DNA of 64,000 nt. Source: Pythium myriotylum (lineage: Eukaryota > Oomycota > Peronosporomycetes > Pythiales > Pythiaceae). Positions 50,845-63,500 of the stretch are shown one piece after another. The notes under the pieces are model-generated. The model saw nothing but the letters and a program-made list of their open reading frames with translations, did no database searches and was not told the origin of the DNA. The position numbers were made by a program, and so were the translations under genes. The stretch lies in contig JALJCQ010000011.1 in assembly GCA_023091665.1 (NCBI GenBank), forward strand, positions 310,001 to 374,000, read 5' to 3'. The number at the start of each line of letters is the position of its first letter. Position 1 is the first letter of the stretch.

Positions 50845-53235
50845 CTTGAGTGATACTTCGTTTCAGACTGCGGAAGGAGGCTCCAGTTTCGGATCTCATT
50901 GAGTCGTGATGGAAGCCTCCACGGAATTAGACTTCACGATCAAATCAAGTCGAAGCAAATCAGTCTGATAATTGGATGGACTGTGCACCAGTGTAAAGCT
51001 CACGCACAGGATGCAGGACTCGTGATCGTTCGTGATATCCACTCCAAAGCAGTGGTCTTCGTCTGCGTGTTCATGGGATGAAAGCGTTTTCGTTTACTGT
51101 ACGAGTTACCAATCGTAGCGGATGAAACGTTCGTCCGTTCCTTCGACAGTGTCGAATCCTTGACGTCACAACGGTTCTCTACTCCAGCGATAAGCACTTG
51201 TGTAACAATATCAATGCGCAGCTGTCTGGTACGCATTGCTCCAATCAGCGCGGGGGATAGCACCTCGTCACCGAAGCAGATGCTGGGTTCATTATCGCCG
51301 AACGGTTTTCAGGTACCTGAACTTCGGCAGTCAGTCTTCCGGTGGACAGTGCATGACAGTTCTATCCTCACGAGATATTCGTAATGCGGTTAGCATGATC
51401 GACGGTATTGTACGAACTCCTTTGATTGTTTTTCTGGAAGATTCCACTGTTTGATGCTGAGTTTGTCTTTTACAGGTGGAGACACTCGGGTGCAATGCCG
51501 ACAGAGTTCTTTTCTATTCGAAACTACGATTGGCATTCAACAGGAAATGGGAACGAACATAAAGCAAAGGTTCAGAGACTTCTCAACCAAAATTGTAGCA
51601 CAGGGTGCATCGGTCGACATTAAACATCCTTTGCTGCTGGGTGATTTGAGAAGCAAGGTCTCTGCGTAATCTCTTACAGCAAAAATACGCTGCCAACCAC
51701 AAATCACCGACTTCGCGACGGAGTTGGCTTCATTTTTCATCAAATCGATCAAGCTCTCCGCCACGAGATTTCGAGGAAGTTCGTTTCAATTTCCATCCAA
51801 TCCATCGACCTCTCCATCACAAACACTCGCGTCTTCACCGCTACAGCAATCCATACGGATGCCAAGATCTTGACGCAACTGCGGTTTGGTTCTTTTTGGG
51901 TGTGGGCACATTACTGTACAGGTAGTGGTAGTGCTTGGTTCAATCTCTCGTTTATGAACGTGAAGGCGAAATTGGGTCAACGCGCAATCTGCAAGACGAC
52001 CAGTTCCTGCAGGGGTGCCACTGCGAAAGGGAATATGCCAATACATGACTGATCGAGCTGAAACTTTCGGACCATTGTGTATGAATGTCGTAGACATGGA
52101 AACCAATTTTGGGGGCGATCGTGTAAGTAGCCTTTCACAAATTGAGCATCGTTCTCCTCCATCAACTCCATTCTCAACGGAAGACGGTCCAAGTGGCCGC
52201 ACGAGGGAAAATTTTTGGCTCGTCTATGTCGCACATGCGCCAAGAGACCGGCGAGTTTTGGTACAACTGTCGCCCTGCCACCCAGGACATGTCAGTGCGA
52301 GAAAGATGACGGAGGAGCTGCCTTTTGATTTATCTTCTATGAATCGCTCGTCGCTCCGTTGTCCCAATCGTCCCGTCTCCATATTTTTATCGACCGTGGG
52401 GCCACCTCCACGTGGATACTCAGCGCCAAGGAACACAGCAAAGCAACAACGCCACCTGCTGTATTAGGATCGAAATTGCAGGATCACTGCGCGAGACTTA
52501 ATGTGAGAGCAAAAAAACGATTCGCTAATTCTGGTAATTTTTCCACAAGACGGACCCCACAAATCAGTGGTTTTGGTCCTGGTTGATACAGAGATTATGT
52601 GTTCAAAGGTTATGAGAGATGTCTCGTGCCCTTGTGCGAGTTGCCTTTGCCTTTGATTGAAGCGAAAATGTGCTTGGTGATCCGCTCCATGCAGTGAACC
52701 ACGTGTGCGCATTCGTTCGATAGATCGACATCCCGGTCTGTCAACACGTGAGATCGAGCTGCTTAGATGGTTCTGGTGAGACGACACTGCCCGTTCGTTC
52801 ACTTCGTGTTGTTCTGGTAAGTGAGCCGGGCATACAGCGTAAATTTGAATTAATTTTGCGCATGCACGGATCTGATTCCGATGTTGAGAAGTGGGACAAC
52901 TCAAGACGCTTCACGGCATGATTGTCGGAAGCCAACAGAATTCGAGTACTATATACACTACCCGCCTCTTTGAAGACAGACAGGCCAAACACAAGATGAA
53001 ACATCAGTACAGTACTGTAAAAGACTGAAACCCGAATCAATGCACTTCAAAACGAGAAAGCCTGTGCAGGGTCTGCACATGCTCTCTCGTTTTCAACACT
53101 TCGAATAATTACTAAACTGCACTGCAGTTTGGTAAACGTGTTGAAGTCTTCTGTTCATGACGTCTATTGAGTGACTACTCGAAATCTGAAATAGCTGCTA
53201 CTGTATTACCCCTCTTTCCTTCCGGAGGACTACTC
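50845..53235. other. ICS3 upstream flank, paralogous to the ICS2 flank
   Basis: Aligns in blocks with 14297-16200. No gene is recognised. It contains an imperfect hairpin pair at 53049-53135. The flank is cut by the copia element at 53236 and resumes at 57851. Confidence 0.6.
53049..53135. repeat. Two adjacent imperfect hairpins
   Basis: The first stem is 53049-53069 with 53073-53093 (AAAACGAGAAAGCCTGTGCAG, two mismatches, 3-nt loop, 21 positions). The second is 53109-53120 with 53124-53135 (TTACTAAACTGC, one mismatch, 3-nt loop). They resemble the hairpin pairs in the ICS2 flank in layout but not in sequence. Confidence 0.75.
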
Positions 53236-53472
53236 TGTTGAAGTGCGTCAACACTTCGGCTGATGAGTCTGTGGACTCATCGACTGCACTTGGACACACC
53301 AAATCTGTGACATGTGGTGAGTCCGATGAGTCCGATGAGTCCGGAAGGAAGGGGGGGAGGGCTAGACGTAGGAGGCAGCCTGGACTAGGACCCGTACATG
53401 TTAGATAAGCTGCTTGCATCAATCCACTTTCCAACTTACCATCAAGACGACAAGTGCTCTCAAACCTGAACA
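53236..53472 (+). repeat. 5' LTR of Ty1/copia element 1
   Basis: 237 bp starting TGTTGAAGTGCGTCAAC and ending CTCAAACCTGAACA. The target duplication TACTC lies at 53231-53235 and 57846-57850. One substitution separates it from the 3' LTR. It contains short tandem GAGTCCGAT units. Confidence 0.97.
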
Positions 53473-53500
53473 GGTTATGAGTCCAAGAGGCAACGACACG

Positions 53501-56500
53501 ATGGCCGACGACGTGAAACTCGCTGATGGTAACTAATATCACTGGGAGTACAACATGAGAATGAAGTTGATGCGGAAGGGTCTTCTCGCGCACATCGTGC
53601 GCCCGGAAAGTGACAAGACGTACGATCGCACGACTGTGCAGTGGATGGAGAACGACTTGAAGGCTCTTGGTGTAATCGCTGGTGGTGTGGCTCGAACACA
53701 CCAAGTGTACGTGCGTGATGCACAGACTGCCCTTGAAGCATGGTCGTTACTGGAGCAACACTACAACAGAGACTCCATGAAGCATCAAATCAAGATCAAC
53801 AAACGACTCCACAACTTCAAGATGGAGCCGGGGACACGTATGACGCACCACATTGACAGCTTCAAAGAGCTGGTGTTCCAGCTTCAGTCGATTGGATCTG
53901 TGATGGTGGAGGCACAGCAGGTGGTGCTGTTGCTTGGAAGTCTGACATCAGAGTACGACATGATCGTCAGCATCTTGGAGAACACGCCCAACGTGTCATT
54001 GAGCCACGTTATGGAGACGTTGGTGAACAGCGAGCGTGATGACTCGCAGGCAAGAGAGGAACTGGCGTTCCAGGGACACCGGAACAAGGCGGCACCTGGG
54101 ACGCGACCGTTCACGGGTAAGTGTCACTATTGTGGCAAGAAGGGTCACAAGAAGAGTGACTGTTGGAAACTTCGAAACAACCAGCAACCAAGTGGATCTG
54201 CACGCGTCGCTCGTGACTCGTTCGCATTCAACGTTGTGTCGACAGGGGAGAATGCTGGACGCAAACACGATTGGTTGGTCGACTCTGGTGCGAGTGCGCA
54301 CATGTGCTGGGATGCCACGCAGTTCATTGACTTGGTGAAGCTTGAGCATCCACTCGACATCCGTATTGCAGACGGAAAGATGATTGCTGGTACCGGCCAA
54401 GGCACGGTGAGAATGAACTTGTACGACGGCAAGACTGTGACTCTGTCCGATGTGCTGTATATCCCGAAGCTCGATCGGAACTTGTTGTCTGTTCCTGCGC
54501 TAACTGAGCGTGGTGTGAATGTGCGATTCATGCGAGACACGTGCGTCTTCACGGTCAATGGTACACGAGCAATTGTCGGTCAGAAGAAGAATGAAGGATA
54601 GTATGTGAAGCTGGCATCACATGACACGACAGCATACAACGCACAAGCGGTCAGCACGTGGGAGGAGGTGCATGCCAAGATTGGCCATATCCCAAGCTCG
54701 AACTACAAGCGGCTTGTGGCAACCACTGAAGGAGTACCGCAGGTGCCTGACAACGAACTGCACAGTGGGCATCTGTGTGGTGGGTGCTGTATGGGGAAGA
54801 TGCATGCGGCCTCGTTCCCTCGCCGATCATCCAACAAGGTGAAGTCGTCACGACCTCTCGAACTGGTGCACGGTGATTTGTTCGGTCCGGTTCACGTACC
54901 GACTCCTGGTGGCTGTAGATACGGCGCGGTGTTTGTTGACGACTACACTCGTAGTGTATGGATCTACTTCATGAAGAAGAAGAATGAGCTCTCAACCAAG
55001 TTCAAGGAGTTCAAAGCCAGTGTGGAAAAAGAAAGTGGACGTACCATGGTGTGTCTCCGGACTGACAATGGCGGTGAATAAACATCGACAACGTTCAGTG
55101 CGATGTTGAAAGACGCAGGTATTCGCCACGAGACGACTGTGCCGCACACGCCACAGCAGAATGGACTCGCAGAACGAATGAACCGCACGGTGATGGAAAT
55201 GGCTCGCTGTCTGTTGTACCACAAGTCGGTGAACCTCAAGTGGTGGGCTGAAGCAGCCTTTACTGCGGTGTACCTTATCAATCGCACGCCGAACAGTGTG
55301 AACGAGTTGACGCCATACGAAATGTGGACTGGTAAGCGCCCGAACCTACGTGACGCGCAGATCTTTGGTGAGATTGGCTTCGCCCACGACACTCGTGACA
55401 AGAAGAAGAAGTTGGAACCTCGCTCGTTCAAGTGCATGTTTCTGGGGTATGCAGGAACTTCGAAGGGGTATCGCGTGCTGAACCTGGAGACCCAGAAGGT
55501 TCAGATTGTGCGTACGATCAAGATGGCCACGGTGAATCGCCAACTGCGGTTGCCGGATGATATGGCTGACTTCGGCAGTGACGACGATGATGACGATGAG
55601 GCGGCAGTTACGAATCGTACTCATACATCGATCCCGAATCGTACATCGCCATCATCTGATGTGCCTATGCCACCGGTGTCGACTAACCACTCGACTACGA
55701 AGAGTGTGAGGTTTGAACCCACGATCATGTCCATGCCAGATGACATTGTGTTCCCAGTGCGAACCAAGTCGTCTCGAGCCAGTGACCACAACGACCGAGT
55801 GGAACCAGCAAACAAAGTTGCACGATCGCCAAACGACCTGACCGTTAAAGACTGGAATCGCATCGACACACCAAAGTACCAACGGTCGTTGAACGACACG
55901 GAAGTGAAGGACGCCCGTCACCAGAAACCAAAGCACGTCGACTACGAGATTGCGCTGTCGGCTCGTGTGCTCCCGGGGTCGTATGAAGAGGCACTCAATG
56001 GCGTGGAGGCTGATCAGTGGCAAGAAGCCATGCGCAAAGAGCTGGAGTCACTGCGTGACAACGATACGTGGGAAGTGACTCGACTGCCACCGGATCGGAA
56101 AGCGGTGGGATGTAAATGGGTGTTCGCGAAGAAGACGAACGAGATTGGTGAGGTCGTCCGCTACAAGCACGTTTGGTAGCTCAAGGGTTCTCACAGCAAC
56201 ATGGTGTCGACTACGTCGATACTTACTCACCGGTCGCCAGTGCTGCATCCATTCGAATGTTCTTGGTGTACGCTTGCTGGAATGCAATGCACATTGAGCA
56301 ATGCGACGTTGACACAGCTTTCGTGTACGGTGCACTCAACGAAGAGATCTACATGCAAATGCCAAAAGGGTTAGAGCTGCTGGTGAAGAACAACCCACAA
56401 CACGATGCACAGGGAGAAGATCGTGAGGTAGACACGCAAGTTTGTCGACTGCGCAAGAGCTTGTATGGTTTGAAACAAGCATCGCGTGTGTGGAACCAGA

Positions 56501-57576
56501 CCATTGACAGTGCACTGCGCAGGATGGACCTTGAGCCAACCACAGCAGACCCGTGCATCTACGTCAGCACGAACCGTGAACGACACTGCATCCTGTGTTT
56601 GTACGTTGATGATCTGTTGGTGGCAAGCACCAATCAAGACACCATCGATGACATCAAACGCCAACTGAAGTCGGTGTTTCGGATTAAAGAACTCGGTGGT
56701 GTGAAGTACGTTCTCGGCATTGAAGTCATCTACGATCGCAAGTCTCGTGTCCTGCAGTTGGTGCAGCGTGCTTACATCGACCAGGTGGTTGATAAGTTCA
56801 ACCAAGAGCAGTCCAAGGCAACCAACGTTGTGGCTGATGTTGGGTTGGACATTGACTGCAAGAGCGACATGGACGAACTGACTCGCGCAGAGATGGGAAG
56901 GCGACCGTATCGTTCCCTCATTGGTTGCCTCATGTACCTTGCAAATTGGACAAGACCAGATGTGAGTGTGGTGGTGCTGAAGTTGAGTCAGCATCTCGAG
57001 CAACCTGAGCCACATCACTGGGTGGCTGCAATACGAGTACTACGGTACTTGAAGACAACTCGCAATGTTGGTCTTCGGTTCGACGGTGAGCGACCATGTG
57101 ATCTGGTTGCCTACAGTGACGCTGATTGGGGATCCGGTAAAGGCAACCGCCGATCCATCTCCGGTGCTCTGTTGACAATGTGTGGTGGACCAATTGCATG
57201 GAAGGCCACAATCCAGCGCAGTGTGGCGTTGAGTTCGACCGAAGCCGAATACATGGCACTGAGTGCTTGTGTGAAGGAGTGTATCTGGGTACGACGACTA
57301 TTCGGTGACTTGACTGGTGAACCAGTGGGGGTGACTACGGTGTTTGAAGACAATCAGGGTGCGATAGCCCTAGCGCAAAGCAACGGTTACCACGCACGCA
57401 CCAAGCACGTAGATATTCGATACCACTTCATTCGAGAGCACCTGGAGTCGAAGCAGATCGAGCTCAAGTACATCAGGACTGATGATCAGCTGGCCGAATT
57501 CTTGACGAAGCTCATGCCAACCAAGCGACTGCAAGCACTGTTCGTGAAGGCAGGGATCGTAGCCATCGAGAGCTAG
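53501..57576 (+). pseudogene. Copia 1 Gag-Pol polyprotein with three stops and a frameshift
   Basis: The frame opens at ATG 53501 (MADDVKLADGN), with stops at 53534-53536, 54599-54601 and 55079-55081 in otherwise continuous coding sequence. A one-base loss near 56170 shifts the RT. Domains in order: Gag with a CCHC knuckle (CHYCGKKGHKKSDC, about 54122-54163), protease (WLVDSGASAHMCWD), integrase (HLCGGCCMGKM, LVHGDLFGPVHVPT, RTDNGGE, then TPQQNGLAERMNRT), RT (CDVDTAFVYGAL, SLYGLKQASRVWNQT, LCLYVDDLLVAS at about 56595) and RNase H (YSDADWGSGKGNRRSISG, SSTEAEYMAL). All catalytic motifs are still visible, so decay is recent or the copy moved with help from intact relatives. Confidence 0.93.
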
Positions 57577-57608
57577 GTGATCGCGCCGCAGTCTTGAGGG
57601 AGTGGGGG

Positions 57609-57845
57609 TGTTGAAGTGCGTCAACACTTCGGCTGATGAGTCTGTGGACTCATCGACTGCACTTGGACACACCAAATCTGTGACATGTGGTGAGTCCGAT
57701 GAGTCCGATGAGTCCGGAAGGAAGGGGGGGAGGGCTAGACGTAGGAGGCAGCCTGAACTAGGACCCGTACATGTTAGATAAGCTGCTTGCATCAATCCAC
57801 TTTCCAACTTACCATCAAGACGACAAGTGCTCTCAAACCTGAACA
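57609..57845 (+). repeat. 3' LTR of Ty1/copia element 1
   Basis: 237 bp, one substitution from the 5' LTR (GCCTGAACTA against GCCTGGACTA), followed by the target duplication TACTC. Confidence 0.97.
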
Positions 57846-57850
57846 TACTC

Positions 57851-58380
57851 TACTTCGGAAGGAAAGATCATGTCCAGTAAGTTGCACAAACGAGAAGCAG
57901 AATGGAAATGTTCCCACTGGTGAGTCACTCACCAGTGGGAACATTTCCATTCGATTGAGGGGACCACTCACCAGTGGGAGCCAGGCTGGCTCGCGGCATC
58001 TGGAAAGTGTTTTAGACGTTCCAGAAATCAGACAAACCTGTGCAGAGGTACGCGACACATGCAATGTATACATGAGCAAGGGTAATTCATCTGAATTCTG
58101 TCGAGTATGAATCCTGCTGTATCCACTATAATCACCAGAACAAATGGGTGGGGAGAAGATCAGGCGTCTTAGTCTTCATGGAACACCTCCCGTCTAAATT
58201 TGACTTGGAGAAAGTCGGCAATGATCTGCATTGTTTTGATCACCAAGTGGAGACCATTGTTGACCTTATCCATAGAATTATCGTGTCAAACATACACACA
58301 CACCAGGTATCGCCTTACGGCTGCCCATCTCCGTCGTCGGTGTTTTCACCAAATGGAGAAGTACAAGCCCCCTCTCAATG
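57851..58380. other. Continuation of the ICS3 flank
   Basis: Paralogous to 16196-16450: shared CACTCACCAGTGG, CGTTCCAGAA, GAATCCTGCTG and AGAAGAT blocks. This is the outer limit of recognisable duplication between the ICS2 and ICS3 flanks. No gene. Confidence 0.6.
57901..57951. repeat. Perfect hairpin, 25-bp arms, 1-nt loop
   Basis: 57901-57925 (AATGGAAATGTTCCCACTGG plus TGAGT) and 57927-57951 are perfect reverse complements around a single C. A third, partial copy of the CACTCACCAGTGGGA segment follows at 57966-57980. Confidence 0.96.
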
Positions 58381-58383
58381 TCA

Positions 58384-59290
58384 CGCCACAAAGCAGATAC
58401 GCCCGCCGCGCGCGTGGACTCGCCGACTCTCTCGGCATCCGCAGCTGGGGCCATCATCCACGCGCGGCGAACAAAATAGCCGACGCAGCGGCCAATCTCC
58501 TACGATCTACGTGTGATGTAAATGTCAGTATGTGGGTGTATCATGATTGGCCACCGCTTAGGTTGATCGCTAGCAAGCAAATGGTAGGGCATGGGAGTTG
58601 GCGCTTTCTCACCCTCCACGTGGTCTGGCAACAGCTAACGTTGGAGATATTCGTAGTTAAAACAACGCCTGGCAGAGTGGCATAGCCAACCAGACTCGAG
58701 CATGGACGGCGCAATAAACGGCCGCCGTGCGTAGCGCTAGCTGTCATTGCGTGCTCGACACACTTCTGTTTCGTCTCACACGAATGCCAAACACACCGGT
58801 CTTCACGACTCGCCTCGTTGCCAGTCCCAGGGTCTCCTCGATCAGATCCACGAATCAGGCAGCCAGCAGCCCCCGGTGTGCTTTTCTTCGACGTACGCTC
58901 TCGTGGCAACCACGGTCCCGGAGGCGCCAGAGCGGTCACGTCAGATATGGGAACTCTCTCCAGGATGCTCTGCAGTCTGCCTCCAGATCCTAACGCCACC
59001 ACCAACCAAGCTGGCTATAGAGACCTCGTCGAAGGCCTCTAGGCGGCACTTGACGACGACTTCCGTGACCTCACGGTCATGGGTGCCAACGCGTTCGTAC
59101 TCCACCAAGCTCCAAGAATATCAGGCGCTCCGGAACGAGCGGCTGCGGTTGTTCTATCAGAAACCCCAGCGACTGTTCGGCGTTCCATACTGGAATCACC
59201 AGGTTGGGTTCGCAATGACATGACCAACGTGCTGGATGATGCGATGGGCACAGCTCTCACTTCACTCGTGAGAGCTGTGTCCATCGCATG
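58384..59290 (+). pseudogene. LINE RNase H debris
   Basis: Two separate fragments on the plus strand. At 58384-58505 is the end of an RNase H domain (RRARGLADSLGIRSWGHHPR, NKIADAAANLL). At 58860-59044 is the start of one (GVLFFDVRSRGNHGPGGARA, TNQAGYRDLVEGL) ending in a TAG. They are out of natural order, so they come from different insertions or a rearrangement. A perfect 18-bp inverted pair (GGACACAGCTCTCACTTC-like) lies near 59238-59287. Confidence 0.65.
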
Positions 59291-59437
59291 ATTGGCATCT
59301 GCATGACAGGGCTACGGCACAGGCAGGCCCTGCCATGCAGACCTGCCTCAGCCGAATTTGAGCCCTAGCTCTCTCACCATGTTGACCGGCGGCAATTCAG
59401 AAACGCATAGAGCTCCAGCTGTTAGAGTACGTTGATT

Positions 59438-59580
59438 GCGTTTAATAGACTTGCCTTCATCACCATCAGTGCCGTCTCGTTGGCGCCGACCGCCACGTCC
59501 GAGTATCCTTCTGGCGCGGTGATCTGCGCGAGCACGAGCGAGGTGCCGCAGAGCTGCAGCAGTGTGGAGAGCGAGGCCAT
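59438..59580 (-). pseudogene. Orphan start of a secreted-protein gene, cut by a LINE tail
   Basis: The minus strand from ATG 59580 encodes MASLSTLLQLCGTSLVLAQI, a credible signal peptide, then TAPEGYSDVAVGANETALMV before the sequence turns into LINE 3' tail DNA (CATCACCATCAG, GTTTAATAGACTTGCC, read on the plus strand at 59436-59470). Only about 40 codons of the gene remain. The family is not recognised. Confidence 0.45.
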
Positions 59581-60503
59581 GGCGATCGGCAAGTGAGCTC
59601 GAGATCCGGCTAAGCCAGTTCCACCTGAGTTTTCAGCCGGTACCTGTACCTGAAGTGGAAGCTGAGTTGGGTAACCCTGGGATACCCAACTGAGAAGAAA
59701 ATATTGGTTGAGGAACATCCATAAACATAAAGCGGCGCACCGGTTTGCAATACATTCCACTGGAAGTTATTGCAGCACGAGGATCAAAGGTGACCCATCG
59801 AGGTTTTTCGTGCTCGCTTTCGGAGACTCGTCGGGAAGCCAGAGTGAGTCGCATCCGTGGGCAGAATGCGTCGTATTGTGGATCACGGGCGGCCCTGCGA
59901 AATGCTACTGATTGTCCTATTCGTCGCTCATGTTCAGGAGGCCTCTCATGTCGATTCGAGCAATTTCCAACCATTTGACAAAGCAACACACCATGACTCT
60001 GCCTCGTGATATATGTAGATACCGTGCGCAGTGGTGTGGGACACTGCACCCATGCAAAACGAAAACATTGAGACGGGTTGACTTAGCCGGGACCGAGGGT
60101 GGACTTAGGCGAGGCCGAGGTTGACTTAGGAGGGGCGAGTTGACTTGAGCAGTAGATGGTAGAAGACCGAATGAGCTATATTTCCTAGGATGAAAATGGT
60201 GGGTGTAGGGAGCTAGCGCTGCAGAGTTCTGTGTCCTACATGGCCTGGATTTATTCACCCATCAATCGTGGTGGCAGCCATCATTTGTGGCGGCGTCCAT
60301 CGTTGCCCGGCGCTCACAATCCTTGGTGACGCGCCGGCAACTGATTCCCAGGAATCACATGTAAATATAGAGTAAACATGGAGGAACTGTCTCACTCCCC
60401 CTCAGCGCAGCGATCCTACATCCCTCCCTTTCCTACGTATGAATCCTATGCTGGGAAAAACTCCCCAACATGCGAGCATGTGGTGAGGGTAAAAATCAGC
60501 TTC
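59581..60503. other. Probable 3' LTR/3' flank of copia element 2
   Basis: It lies just past the stop of the minus-strand copia pol. A candidate LTR start TGTTGGGGAGTTTTTCCC reads on the minus strand from 60470, but no LTR end or purine tract could be fixed. Between 60075 and 60150 there are four imperfect copies of GTTGACTTAGG spaced about 20-25 bp apart. Confidence 0.4.
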
Positions 60504-63500
60504 CTACTTGAGCTCCACCATGCCAAGACCACGGACGAGATCCCAATGCTTGGTGCTTCCGAGAGACTTGGTGAAGAGGTCTGCAATGTTCTTGTCCGAT
60601 GGGATCCTCTTGACCTCGAGTTGCTTGCCTTGGAGCTCGTGCATGAAGAAGAACTTGGGGTCGATATGCTTCGTCCGATCGCTCTTGATATACCCTTGTT
60701 GGACTTGGGCGGTACATGCATTGTTGTCTTCGTAGATGGCGATGGGTGGCAGCTCATTGGTGATGCCAAGTCCTTTGCGGATAAACTTGACGAAAAGTCT
60801 GATCCAGACACATTCGCGGCATGCTTCGTAGAGTGCAATGATCTCAGACTGGTTTGTCGATGTTGCGGCGATTGTTTGCTTCGTCGACTTCCATGAAATG
60901 GCGGCTCCGGCAGACACGAACACGTAGCCAGACTGAGAACGAGCCTTGTGTGGATCTGACAGATAACCAGCATCGGCATAACCATAAATGTCGTCAGTAG
61001 CCAACAGGGAAACATCACGAGCAAGTTCTCCTCTGCGATACAACAAACCGTAGTCCTTGGTCTTAGCCAGATATCTCATCAGTTGCTTTACACCAGACCA
61101 ATGTCTTTTGGTGGGTTCAGATGAATAGCGTGCAAGTACGCTAACGGCGAAAGCGATATCTGGGCGCGAGCAGTTGGCAAGATACAAGAGCGCGCCGATG
61201 GCCTCTCTGTACGGATACTTCTCGCCAAGGACTTCTTCACTGCCGCGTCTTGGGCCGTATACGTCACTCTCTGGCTTCAAGCTGCGCACCACCATGGGAG
61301 TCTTAGCGGCTCTCGAGACCTCCCTCATGCTGAAGCGCTCCAGCAGCTTCGCAATGTACGTTGCTTGATGCAACATAATCCCTTTCGGGTTCTGGTGGAT
61401 CTGCAACCCCAGACAGAATGAGAGTAGACCAAGGTCCCTCACCTTGAACTCGGCCTTCAATGCTGTCATCACAGCTTCTACTGCCGCGTCAGAGCCCACC
61501 ATGACGATGTCATCGACATAGATCCCAATAATGGCGATCTCGGCGCCGCTTCGCTTGACGAACAAGCATGGGGAGCACTCGTGCGTCTGAAAACCACACT
61601 TCTCTAAGTACTGCGAGAAGTGCAAGTACCAAATTCTGCCAGCTTGCTTCAACCCATAGAGAGACTTGTGTATCCGAACACATGGGAGCCTCAGCGACTC
61701 CTCCCCCTCAACACGTAAACCCTCGGGCACTCTCATGTAGAGCTCGACGTCAATGACTCCATACAAGTAGGCAGTCTCAATGTCTGCTTGCTTCACTTTC
61801 ATGTCGTTCCTGGCAGCGAACGCTAACAACCAACGAAGGGTTGTCATGGTCATGACTGGCGAATACGTGTCTGAGTAATCGATGCCGAACCGTTGCGTGA
61901 ATCCTTGTGCAACCAGGCGCGCCTTATAGCGAACTACTTTGCCTGTTTGGTCTCGTTTCCGGTTGAAGACCCATCTGCACCCAATCGGCTTATGACTTGG
62001 AGGGCATTCTTGCACACTACCAAACACTTTGCGATTCAGCAACGATTGGAGCTCAGCCTTGATTGCAGCCTTCCACTGTGGCCAATCGGGCGATGCTCGA
62101 CAATCTTCAATTGTCGTTGGGTCGGCATCCTGATCCTTGAGAGTAAGGAACGTACTCAAGTTGGCCTCTGCAAGCGTATCCACCGACGCACCAGTATGGA
62201 CATCGGGGTGTGGCTCAGCAGGAGGCTCAACAGCAACTGCGCTACCATGAAGCTCGGCTCTGGTCCGACGCTTCCGCGGCACAAGGTCTTTGGCACCTTT
62301 GGGGCGACCACGTTTATTGTTTTGTGGCGCCACCACAGTAGCTGGGGTTGGATCGACAGCTACTGGTGCTGGGTAGTTGGTTGCTTCGTTGACCGACGAT
62401 CTCGTTACGCGCTCAGTAGCCGCGAAGGCATCTGGAGCGTTCTGCGCAATACGGTGGAGATGTAGGATTCGACGCACATCCTTCTCCCCCTGACCGGTGT
62501 ATGGGTCACGGTGGGACTCCTTCGTGCGTGACTGATCGAAGTCGAACTGATCGCGGCTGCCATCATCCTCAGTGCTTCCCAGCTTTGGGAATGTAGACTC
62601 ATCAAACTCACACATAGTGATGTGAGCGACGAACAAGTCACCAGTCTCGGGACTTAGATACCGGATGATAGATGGCGACTGAAAGCCAACATAGATTCCA
62701 AGTTGTCGTTTCGGTCCGAACTTAGACTTTTGGTGAGGCGGTATGGGCACATACACGGCGCAGCCAAAGATCCTCAGGTGCGCGACAGACGGCGAGAAGC
62801 CATGCGCAAGTTCGTATGGTGACAGAACATTCTCAGCTGACGGTCTGTACAGGAGAAGGTCGCCAGCATGGAGTACAGCATGTCCCCAACACGACAGAGG
62901 TAAATTTGAACGAAGGAGTAGGGGGCGAGCTACCATCTGCACAAGCTTCACGAAATTCTCAGCATTCGTGTTGTGTGCATAGGGTACAGAGGTCTCCAAG
63001 GTTATGCCGGACGAGGCGCAAAACTCTTGAAATGACTTCGAGACATACTCCGAGGCATTATCGACGCGGACGTTCCTGATGGGGTGACTTGGGAACTGTG
63101 CCTTCAGCTGGATGATGGCGATAAGCAGCTTTGGCATCACCTCGTTCTTGGAAGTGAGGAGTTGTACCTTGGAGAAACGCGCCGATGTGTCCTTCACCAC
63201 CATATAGTAGCTGAATGGTCCTGAGGGTGGCGAGATGGGCCCACACATGTCGCTCACGAGGGTCTCAAAGTGGCTGTGAGGCTTGAACTTCTCGCTGGAG
63301 AACGAATTCTTCTTCTTGTTCGGAAGCTTCCCCATCGTGCATGGCGGGCAGACCCGAGGGAGGCGCCTTGGGATACTGAGAGCACTCAAAGGTATGCCCC
63401 GAACGGCCTTGGTAATCTTCTTCAACATTCCTCGTCCTGGATGGCCCATGCGATCATGCCATAACAGCAACGCATCCTTGTCGGCACGTGAAGGCACTTC

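Larger units (their letters stand above)
53236..57845 (+). mobile_element. Ty1/copia LTR retrotransposon 1, degenerate
   Basis: A 4.6-kb element with matching LTRs, a 5-bp target duplication and a purine tract GAGGGAGTGGGGG before the 3' LTR. The order is gag, protease, integrase, RT, RNase H, which defines copia. The single polyprotein frame has three stops and one frameshift, although the LTRs differ by only one base in 237. Confidence 0.96.

Noticed and set aside
53198..53704. Minus-strand ORFs crossing the copia LTRs (also 57370-57846)
   Set aside because: They are LTR sequence read in antisense and appear at both LTRs because the LTRs are direct repeats.
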